NCBI GenBank assembly: GCA_029558435.1
Contig: JAKQEZ010000279.1
Span: forward strand, 1 to 5,610
Origin: Bacteroidota bacterium
GTDB taxonomy: Bacteria > Bacteroidota > Bacteroidia > Flavobacteriales > Crocinitomicaceae
Length of the DNA stretch: 5,610 nt
Direction: 5' to 3'
The translations under genes and the position numbers were made by a program. The notes under the pieces are model-generated. The model had not been told where the DNA came from, ran no database searches, and worked only from the letters and a program-made list of their open reading frames with translations. Positions 1 to 5,528 of the stretch are shown here, piece after piece. Each line of letters begins with the position of its first letter. The stretch's first letter is position 1.

Positions 1-30
1 GTAACCACTTGCGCATTTTGTGTAGCAGCG

Positions 31-57
31 TTTTGCGGATATTCAATAGCCGCAAAA
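31..57. repeat. Small perfect hairpin, ttttgcgg / ccgcaaaa
   Basis: Positions 31-38 and 50-57 are perfect reverse complements of 8 bp, separated by an 11-nt A/T-rich loop. No T-run follows on the plus strand, so it is not a clear intrinsic terminator. The core resembles the GGTTTTGC/GCAAAACC stems of the 288-351 hairpin and the attC-like palindrome at 5285-5419, so it may be a degenerate member of the same family. It could also be the remains of an upstream element cut by the window edge. Confidence 0.4.
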
Positions 58-78
58 ACCAAACTTGATTATCAACCA

Positions 79-105
79 TTTGCATTTTACACTTTCGTAT
101 ATTTG
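79..105 (+). promoter_or_regulatory. Candidate Bacteroidota-type promoter (TTTG ... TATATTTG)
   Basis: TATATTTG at 98-105 fits the Bacteroidota -7 consensus TANNTTTG exactly, and TTTG at 79-82 could be the -33 element. The gap of 15 nt is shorter than the usual 17-23, which weakens the call. Initiation would fall at about 111-114, inside the GTTATAGGC box, giving an mkoA leader of roughly 295 nt that contains the terminator-like hairpin (211-246) and the long hairpin (288-351). The same bases can be read as the end of a plus-strand open frame that stops at 106-108, so promoter function is not certain. Confidence 0.3.
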
Positions 106-108
106 TGA

Positions 109-117
109 GTTATAGGC
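109..117 (+). other. Core-site-like box GTTATAGGC, candidate 5' border of the mkoAB cassette
   Basis: GTTATAGGC is the exact reverse complement of GCCTATAAC at 5285-5293, which opens the attC-like palindrome downstream of mkoB. In integrons the first bases of a cassette (after G^TTRRRY) come from its own attC and are therefore complementary to the R'' box at its 3' end, so this pair is the predicted relation. The box departs from the GTTRRRY consensus because it carries a T at the fifth position and an extra base pair. No right half of an attC precedes it; if it is a border, the preceding site would be attI-like or unusual. Confidence 0.4.
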
Positions 118-210
118 AAGCGTAACAGACCGACACAACAACCATTAAACTGACAGAAAATTATCGAAACGACAAGACGACATATAAACTTAATAGCGGA
201 CTTTTTTCCG

Positions 211-246
211 ACACGACAGCCCAACGCTTCGTGTTTTATTTTTTTT
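211..246 (+). terminator. Possible intrinsic terminator or attenuator upstream of mkoA
   Basis: ACACGA (211-216) and TCGTGT (229-234) form a 6-bp stem around a 12-nt loop, followed directly by a T-rich run broken by one A (234-246). This is the plus-strand layout of an intrinsic terminator, although the stem is short and only half G/C. If active it would stop read-through from upstream, including transcripts from the 79-105 candidate promoter, about 160 nt before mkoA. The T-rich run is also one of the blocks repeated in inverted orientation downstream (5178-5193), so it may be there for another reason. Confidence 0.3.
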
Positions 247-275
247 ACCAACCCGCATTTTTTTAAAACAATTTT
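231..275. repeat. A/T-rich block pair, upstream copy (inverted relative to 5146-5193)
   Basis: Two 16-nt stretches, 231-246 (gtgtttta followed by eight-T run) and 260-275 (tttttaaaacaatttt), are exact reverse complements of 5178-5193 and 5146-5161. Order and approximate spacing are kept: 13 nt between blocks here and 16 nt in the other copy. Sequence between the blocks is not conserved. Low complexity makes chance partly responsible, but two matches in the right order and at similar spacing are less easily dismissed. Confidence 0.5.
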
Positions 276-287
276 AGCCAACCGCAC

Positions 288-351
288 AAATGGCACATTT
301 GGTTTTGCCCGACACACGAGCCGACCCTTCGCAAAACCAAAAGAGCCATTT
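288..351. repeat. Long imperfect hairpin 1 (21-bp arms, 22-nt loop) in the mkoA leader
   Basis: Arms 288-308 and 331-351 are reverse complementary at 19 of 21 positions. The two exceptions are A·A mismatches at 295/344 and 297/342, separated by one C-G pair, so the arms read GCACA on the left and AGAGC on the right at that point. The loop is 309-330. The element ends 55 bases before the mkoA start. A hairpin with the same arm length and the same GCACA/AGAGC internal signature, but otherwise different stem sequence, lies just after mkoB (5066-5131). It could be a regulatory RNA structure, a recombination or transposition substrate, or a REP-like intergenic repeat. The fold is directly visible; the function is unknown. 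Confidence 0.8.
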
Positions 352-389
352 TTCGCCAACGCTTTTAAATGACACTTTCATTAACATTA

Positions 390-397
390 TACTTTTG
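390..397 (+). promoter_or_regulatory. Candidate -7 element TACTTTTG close to mkoA
   Basis: TACTTTTG matches the Bacteroidota -7 consensus TANNTTTG. No TTG or TTTG is found at the expected -33 distance, and initiation would fall only a few bases before the ATG at 407, giving an almost leaderless mRNA. It would allow expression downstream of the terminator-like hairpin at 211-246. The evidence is one 8-mer with four variable or common positions, so the call is weak. Confidence 0.22.
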
Positions 398-406
398 ACG
401 GACTAA

Positions 407-3400
407 ATGCTTTTCAATAAATATCAATATAACCAATTTGGCATTAACAAAAGAGGCTATTCGCAAAGCTCACTTGCCTTTAATGAAGAAGGTAAAGAGT
501 TTTGGGTTAAGTGGATTTTAGGAATTGATAAGAACGACACAAAAGCAAAAATTTTAGCGGATAAACTTCGTCATTTGCAAAAAGCCAGACATTCTGCATT
601 ACCCGAAATTATTGAATATGGCTATGATGAAGAACAAAATGCTTTTGCCATAGTCTATGAACTTTTAGAAGAAGTAGAAACTTTTGAAACGAAAGTTTTT
701 GAACTTAAAACACAAGGTGCAATTAGCGGACTTCTTGACCTTGCAGATTGCTTGAAAGAATTGCATTTGAAATTCAAAATCAATCACGGAGACATCCACC
801 CTGCAAATATTCTAATCGACAAAAACGGGCAATTCTACCTTGTAGATTTTGGACTTGCAGACATCACAAAAACTTTAAGCCAAACAAAAGAACTTGAAAT
901 TTTTGCAAGAGGTTTTGCAGCACCCGAAAAACTGAACAAACTTGTAAAGGGTTTTCCGTTTCAGGCTGACATTTTTTCAATCGGTAAAGTTGTTGAATGG
1001 TTTTTTGACGAAAGGCAAATGGAACTTGCGGAGGAATATGCTTTTCAGCTTCAAAGGTTACTTGCAGAAAACCCTGTTGACAGACCGAATTGGCAACAAG
1101 TTATTGATACATTAAAAAACCTTGCCGTTGCTTCGGAAACGGAAGCTGTTCAAGTTGCTTTTCGTTCGTCCAATGGATACGAAATTTTAGACCTACTAAA
1201 TTCATCGAATCCAATTTTTGATATTTCACCAAAGGAGGGAGCAAACTATTTGCTTGACGTTATTATTGGAAATTGGCTTTGTGAAGGTGTTATTTGGGTA
1301 AAATCAGAAGATAAGTTGCTATTCAACAGCATTAAACCGCTTAATTCACTTGATAGTAAAATTGTAGAAAGAAAAATTAAGGACGGTAAAAAACTACCAT
1401 TCAAATTCGTTTACACCGTTGACTATACACATAATAAAGCAGACCTAACACCCCACTTCCAAAAATGGTTTGAGCAAAAGAAAAAGCAGGTTTCACTTCG
1501 TGAAAACCGCAAAGCCGTAAGAGAAGAACTTAATTTTTATCGTGAACTACTTGAAAAGGAAAAAGAAGTTATTGCCAAAAATTCATTGCGACTTCAATAC
1601 TCAAACTATGAAATAAAAGGTGATGAAATAATTTTTACAATTAAACAAAACGACAAAAGTAGTAGCGTTGGTTTTGTCTTAAAACATATTGAGGACGGAA
1701 ATGACGTAAATTCAGAAGGCTTTGAATATGTTGTTTCCGCTAATGCTGACAGAAAGCAAAACAAAGAAACAGTTGAGTTTGCTGGGAAGCCCTACGAATT
1801 TCATACAAAAGATATGCTTCTTAAAATCAAAGATTGCGAACGTTTAAAGAAAGAAAGCATTCCGCAATCGGGATTTTTGTTTGAAAACACGAACAAAAAA
1901 GAAGAAGAAAAAAACAGGCAACTTGATGCAATTAGAAAAGTTGATAAAAACGAAGTTCAAAACCCCGACTTAATTTATTTTCTTTTCAAACCTGACGAAT
2001 TACCGCCTATTTACAATAATCATTCGGACGATTTGCTTGTATTTCAGAAAGACACAAGCGGTAAACCGCTTGTTTATTCATACAATCAAAAACGTGCTAT
2101 TGAAAATGCTTTGCATCGTAGTCCGCTTTCAGTAATTCAAGGTCCGCCCGGGACGGGAAAAACAACAGTAATTACAGAAATCGTTTTTCAAATTCTTGCA
2201 CAAAAACCCGAAGCAAAAATTCTTATCACTTCGCAAACCAACAATGCGGTTGACCAAGTTTTGGAAAATCTTTTGAAAAACGAAATCCCGATTTTGCGTT
2301 TAAGTGGAATTACAAAACCAAGAATACAAAGTATTCGCAAGCATACGTTAGACCGAAAATTGGAAGGTTGGAAACAACAAGTTCGTGAAACAGCCGAAAA
2401 GAATTTCAAAAAAGAAGAAACAAAGTTTTTAGACAGTTTAAAAGGGAAAAATCCTTTTGCTGTTTCAATAGCTGAAATCATTTTTAAACAAAGCGATTGG
2501 AAAAAGGCAAAGCAAAACATTGAAAACATTGTTGGTAGAGTTCAAAACTTAAATCAATTACACAATTTGCCAACCGAAAAGGAAAGTGCAATTGAAAAGA
2601 TTGAACAAGTGTTGCAGATTGATTTGACAAGTTTTTTGAAGTTGCACGACTTACACAGAGATTGGATTGTTACAATAAATTCGTTGGACGAAAAAAGTGC
2701 AATCAATCAGAAACTCATAGACAGCATTCGTGTAATTGGTGCTACTTGTAACCATATCGCAGCTAAGAAATATGCCAAATACAATTTTGAATTTGATTAT
2801 GTGATAATGGACGAATCAGGTAAAGCAACAACTGCCGAAGCTCTTGTTCCTATTATTACAGGCAAAAATCTAATTTACGTTGGAGACCACAGACAATTGC
2901 GACCAATGCTAACCAGCACAAGAGAAGTTGAAAGTTGGCTTCGTGAAAAATTCAAGAAAGAAGCAGGGGAATTAGAAAATTGGGAAGATTATTTCAATCG
3001 TCCGAGTTTGTTTGAACAAGTCATTACAAATATTGATTACGACTACAAAGCACAATTAACAGAGTGTAGGCGTTCATCAGCCGAACAGGTAAAACTTACT
3101 TCAAAGTGCTTTTACGAACCCGAAGGCGATGAACCGATTGAACCTGTTAGCAGAGAAATTTCAGCAGAACACAATTTGCCTTTAGCAATTGATAGTTCTT
3201 TATTTTTTATTGACATTGGAAGTCATTACAAAAATGAAAAAGACAACAATTCATCGTCTTTGAATAAAGAAAGTGCGACAATCATTCCAGAAATTTTGGA
3301 GTTGTTGAACAAATACGAAAAGGTAAAAGATTATTCTATTGGCGTAATCACAGGCTACACAGCACAATTCCGTGAACTGAAAAAGAACATTGATAAAAAG

Positions 3401-3748
3401 CGCTTTCAAGGTAAAATCAATTCGATTTGTAAATGGAACAAAACTGAAGATAAACTTACAGTTTCGGTCGTTGACCGTTTTCAAGGTTTAGAACGTGATA
3501 TAGTAATTGTGGATTTAGTAAAAAGCGGTGCGGGGCTTGATTTAGGTTTCTTGGAAGTTCCAAATCGTATCAATGTTGCGTTATCACGCCAAAAGAAACT
3601 GCTCATAATAGTTGGTGATTACCACGGTATTATCAATGCAAAGACAAGACGTTTAAAGGGCGAAAAAGCCGCTTTGCAAAACTATTTGGAACTACTGAAA
3701 AAAGATTGGATTGTTAAATCCGAACAACTAAACGGACTTTTTAAATGA
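407..3748 (+). CDS. mkoA: MkoA: Ser/Thr-kinase-like domain fused to UPF1-like SF1 helicase (type I Mokosh)
   Basis: An 1113-residue cytoplasmic protein with no signal peptide or membrane segment. Kinase domain, about 10-245: candidate ATP lysine K35 (FWVKW), catalytic loop HGDIHPANIL with D129 and N134, DFG at 147-149, APE at 172-174, and DIFSIG from D188. The HRD arginine is glycine. Residues 250-555 are unassigned; 350-395 is a charged, probably coiled-coil stretch followed by beta-rich sequence, compatible with the stalk and 1B barrel of UPF1-like helicases. Helicase core: Q561, Walker A GPPGTGKT 579-586, motif Ia TSQTNNAVDQ 608-617, motif II DESG 802-805, motif III GDHRQLRP 826-833, LTECRRSS 884-891, motif V DRFQGLERD 1023-1031, motif VI RINVALSR 1054-1061. 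The family (COG1112) unwinds RNA or DNA with ATP. The start is fixed by an in-frame TAA at 404-406, and the next in-frame Met is at 205. It overlaps mkoB by 4 nt. Kinase-helicase plus PLD neighbour is the type I Mokosh layout; the target nucleic acid and kinase substrate are not evident. Confidence 0.9.
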   Translation: MLFNKYQYNQFGINKRGYSQSSLAFNEEGKEFWVKWILGIDKNDTKAKILADKLRHLQKARHSALPEIIEYGYDEEQNAFAIVYELLEEVETFETKVFELKTQGAISGLLDLADCLKELHLKFKINHGDIHPANILIDKNGQFYLVDFGLADITKTLSQTKELEIFARGFAAPEKLNKLVKGFPFQADIFSIGKVVEWFFDERQMELAEEYAFQLQRLLAENPVDRPNWQQVIDTLKNLAVASETEAVQVAFRSSNGYEILDLLNSSNPIFDISPKEGANYLLDVIIGNWLCEGVIWVKSEDKLLFNSIKPLNSLDSKIVERKIKDGKKLPFKFVYTVDYTHNKADLTPHFQKWFEQKKKQVSLRENRKAVREELNFYRELLEKEKEVIAKNSLRLQYSNYEIKGDEIIFTIKQNDKSSSVGFVLKHIEDGNDVNSEGFEYVVSANADRKQNKETVEFAGKPYEFHTKDMLLKIKDCERLKKESIPQSGFLFENTNKKEEEKNRQLDAIRKVDKNEVQNPDLIYFLFKPDELPPIYNNHSDDLLVFQKDTSGKPLVYSYNQKRAIENALHRSPLSVIQGPPGTGKTTVITEIVFQILAQKPEAKILITSQTNNAVDQVLENLLKNEIPILRLSGITKPRIQSIRKHTLDRKLEGWKQQVRETAEKNFKKEETKFLDSLKGKNPFAVSIAEIIFKQSDWKKAKQNIENIVGRVQNLNQLHNLPTEKESAIEKIEQVLQIDLTSFLKLHDLHRDWIVTINSLDEKSAINQKLIDSIRVIGATCNHIAAKKYAKYNFEFDYVIMDESGKATTAEALVPIITGKNLIYVGDHRQLRPMLTSTREVESWLREKFKKEAGELENWEDYFNRPSLFEQVITNIDYDYKAQLTECRRSSAEQVKLTSKCFYEPEGDEPIEPVSREISAEHNLPLAIDSSLFFIDIGSHYKNEKDNNSSSLNKESATIIPEILELLNKYEKVKDYSIGVITGYTAQFRELKKNIDKKRFQGKINSICKWNKTEDKLTVSVVDRFQGLERDIVIVDLVKSGAGLDLGFLEVPNRINVALSRQKKLLIIVGDYHGIINAKTRRLKGEKAALQNYLELLKKDWIVKSEQLNGLFK

Positions 3749-5055
3749 CAGAGGAAGAAGCATATAAACTACTAAAAGATAAAGCCCCGACAGGTTACAG
3801 ACTGAACGAATTAATTCAGTTTAGCTACCCTGTTCGGAAAATTAGATTAGACGTGCTTGTAAACAAGCAGCCAGACGGCTCTTTGGTAAAAGTTTACAAT
3901 GTGCTTTTGCGTGCAATTCAAGCAGGTTTCTCATCACAAGACAAATTATTTACGTTTTTAGGTTTGGGACAAACAGACGAATTTGTTTTGCGTGAATTGT
4001 TTACGTTACGTGAAAAAGGTCTTGTTGATTTGGTTTCTGAAAAATGGATTGTAACCAAAGAAGGTGAAAAATTTATTCAAGACGAAAAAATACTTCGAAT
4101 TGAAGAAAAAGAAGAATTTGAATTTTTGATTGACGGAATTTCGGGTGAAATAATGTCGGCAAGACAAAACAGAACTGAAAAGAAACTACTGAAAAGTTTA
4201 GACCCAGAAGTTAAACTGTCAAACCGAAACCCCGAACTTATTGAAGGCAAATTTCAGCAGTTGGCAGACACTTACAAACAAGACAATGAAAACAAGGCGT
4301 ATTTGATAAGCTACGCTTCTGACGACATAAAATACGACTCTATCGATTGGTGTAATTTTTGGCTCATAGAATATATTCCTGACAGAAAAAGCAATCAAGA
4401 ACCAAAATTAGAAGTTAGGAATTTTGAAACGCTAAAAGAAATCAAAAGTTTGACTTCCAAATTCAATTCTGAATATCGTCATTACATTTATTCGCTTAGT
4501 AGTTCTGAAAGGACAGAATTTGAAGAAATTACCATAATTCACGAAGAACCAAAAGTTCAACCGCAAACAGAAGATTTAAGCACTTTGACAATTTGGGAAA
4601 CTAAACAGAAATTTATTGAGGCATTGAAAAACGTAAAAGAAAAAATTCTGATTGAAAGTCCTTGGATAAAAAGAGCAACGCAAGAATACATTCCGCTTTT
4701 TGAAAAACTTTTGAAAGACAAAAAACAACTTACAATTCTTTACGGAATTAGTGAAAAAGACGAACACGACATTTATACATTGAGAAAAGTTGAAGAATTA
4801 CAAAAGCAATACAAGGACAAGTTTAAACTTATTCACTTGCCGACACACTTTGCAGAAATTCACTCAAGGCTGACAGGAACGCACAGAAAACTTGTTATCA
4901 AAGACAACGAGTATTACATACACGGAAGTTTTAACTTTTTGTCATTTGGCAAAAACGAAAGACAACAAGTTGCTAATGAAGAATCTCTTTTAATTTCAAA
5001 AGACGTATCTAAGAAATGGGAACAAGTAGCAAAAGAATATTCACTAAAACTATGA
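3745..5055 (+). CDS. mkoB: MkoB: PLD-family (HKD) predicted nuclease with N-terminal winged-helix-like region (type I Mokosh)
   Basis: A 436-residue soluble protein. Residues about 48-112 look like a winged helix: helix, turn with GFSS, helix LRELFTLREKGLV, then a wing ending WIVTKEGEKF. Residues 120-285 are unassigned and acidic to mixed. The C-terminal PLD domain, about 290-425, opens with ILIESPWIK (303-308 core). It carries one complete HxKx4D motif at H380, K382 and D387, followed by GSFNFLS (394-400) and a downstream acidic pair, E412-E413. PLD-family nucleases with one HKD motif normally act as dimers through a phosphohistidine intermediate, cutting nucleic acid without metal; nuclease rather than lipase activity is inferred from the helicase partner. 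ATG at 3745 overlaps the mkoA stop in ATGA, and the preceding in-frame codon is TAA, so the start is firm and translational coupling is likely. It is the probable effector of the operon. Neighbour, domain order and size fit type I Mokosh MkoB. Confidence 0.88.
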   Translation: MTEEEAYKLLKDKAPTGYRLNELIQFSYPVRKIRLDVLVNKQPDGSLVKVYNVLLRAIQAGFSSQDKLFTFLGLGQTDEFVLRELFTLREKGLVDLVSEKWIVTKEGEKFIQDEKILRIEEKEEFEFLIDGISGEIMSARQNRTEKKLLKSLDPEVKLSNRNPELIEGKFQQLADTYKQDNENKAYLISYASDDIKYDSIDWCNFWLIEYIPDRKSNQEPKLEVRNFETLKEIKSLTSKFNSEYRHYIYSLSSSERTEFEEITIIHEEPKVQPQTEDLSTLTIWETKQKFIEALKNVKEKILIESPWIKRATQEYIPLFEKLLKDKKQLTILYGISEKDEHDIYTLRKVEELQKQYKDKFKLIHLPTHFAEIHSRLTGTHRKLVIKDNEYYIHGSFNFLSFGKNERQQVANEESLLISKDVSKKWEQVAKEYSLKL

Positions 5056-5065
5056 GTCAACGCAA

Positions 5066-5131
5066 TTTGCAAGCACAATTAAAAACCGCACAAGCCAACG
5101 CACAACCAAAGTTTTTAATAGAGCTTGCAAA
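5066..5131. repeat. Long imperfect hairpin 2 (21-bp arms, 24-nt loop) just after mkoB
   Basis: Arms 5066-5086 and 5111-5131 are reverse complementary at 19 of 21 positions. As in hairpin 1, the only exceptions are two A·A mismatches separated by one C-G pair (5075/5122 and 5077/5120), giving GCACA on the left and AGAGC on the right. The stem starts 10 nt after the mkoB stop. No T-run follows the right arm, so it is not a standard intrinsic terminator, although it could protect the 3' end of the mRNA. Apart from the shared internal signature, the arms differ from hairpin 1 while remaining paired. Confidence 0.8.
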
Positions 5132-5145
5132 GCCGACCCAAGAGA

Positions 5146-5193
5146 AAAATTGTTTTAAAAATATTTCCAACGCTTCAAAAAAAAATAAAACAC
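5146..5193. repeat. A/T-rich block pair, downstream copy (inverted relative to 231-275)
   Basis: Blocks 5146-5161 and 5178-5193 are exact 16-nt reverse complements of 260-275 and 231-246. The intervening 16 nt contain CCAACGCTTC (5167-5176), a 10-mer also present directly upstream of the other copy at 221-230 in the same strand orientation. The blocks lie 14 nt after hairpin 2, and the upstream ones lie 12 nt before hairpin 1, so the arrangement mirrors itself around mkoAB. Confidence 0.5.
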
Positions 5194-5284
5194 CCGACAC
5201 ACAAGCCAGACAAAAAAGCACTCGACAAATGACAGTAACAGACGATATAAAAATGGTTGTAACCCACGACAGACAAGAACGCCA

Positions 5285-5419
5285 GCCTATAACAGCGGTT
5301 TTGCAAAAGTGGCGGTTCAGTGCTTCGTATGACAGTGAAGTGGTTAATCAAAATTTAGTGCTTCGATTGAAGTTTAGTGGTGAAAATCGCCACCTTCGCA
5401 AAGCCGCAAAACGTCAGGC
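5285..5419. repeat. attC-like palindromic element, about 135 bp
   Basis: The element opens with GCCTATAAC (5285-5293) and closes with ACGTCAGGC (5411-5419). Inside these boxes, 5295-5314 pairs with 5388-5407: 17 Watson-Crick pairs and one G·U over 20 positions, with two A·C mismatches, then a few further pairs. The centre (about 5318-5384) is A/T-richer and holds a 9-nt direct repeat AGTGCTTCG (5319-5327, 5357-5365). Outer boxes, an unpaired spacer, a long inner imperfect stem and a variable centre are the plan of an integron attC site, and 135 bp is within the range of long attC sites. The closing box GTCAGGC differs from GTTRRRY at one position and pairs poorly with the opening box, as can happen when the next cassette supplies it. 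Alternatives are a REP-like or other palindromic intergenic repeat. No integrase gene is visible. Confidence 0.45.
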
Positions 5420-5528
5420 TGTGAAAAAAGTGAAAAGTATGGCTTGAGAATTGTATATTTAATAATTGCCTCCGATACCTGTCCGAATAAAATAATGATG
5501 TTCACTATTTTCTTCACAGACTGCCGTT
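5410..5528. repeat. Second palindrome sharing its left arm with the end of the attC-like element
   Basis: Arms 5410-5425 and 5513-5528 are reverse complementary at 14 of 16 positions. A further 6-bp pair lies inside (AGTGAA 5429-5434 with TTCACT 5501-5506). The left arm includes the closing box of the preceding palindrome (5411-5419), so the two structures are chained and cannot both be fully extruded from the same strand. The interior is A/T-rich. It may be another cassette-type recombination site or a junction remnant. Confidence 0.5.

Noticed and set aside
1..108. Plus-strand frame open from the left edge to a TGA at 106-108, and a minus-strand frame starting near 81-87 and running off the left edge
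   Set aside because: Both are only about 27-35 codons inside the window, lie on opposite strands over the same bases, and match nothing I recognise. At most one could be real, and it cannot be chosen from this sequence.
87..359. A 90-codon minus-strand open frame in the 5' flank
   Set aside because: It covers hairpin 1 and the repeated spacer words, and no domain or family is recognisable. The length is possible by chance in this composition.
1..406. tRNA or other standard RNA gene in either flank
   Set aside because: No cloverleaf, TTCRANNC-type T-loop with matching arms, or rRNA-like sequence was found. The hairpins seen are simple stem-loops.
2188..2529. Minus-strand open frames inside mkoA and mkoB (2188-2529, 3251-3484, 4576-4767)
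   Set aside because: They lie wholly within strongly supported coding sequence with conserved motifs and have F/K/S-rich products typical of antisense shadows.
5056..5420. CRISPR array
   Set aside because: The repeated words are short, irregularly spaced and differ in order; there is no regular repeat-spacer periodicity.
5016..5447. A 143-codon plus-strand open frame overlapping the mkoB 3' end
   Set aside because: It crosses hairpin 2, the A/T blocks and the whole attC-like palindrome. Its product is rich in Lys, Arg, Gln and Thr with no domain, and it ends soon after the palindrome. It looks like translated structured spacer.
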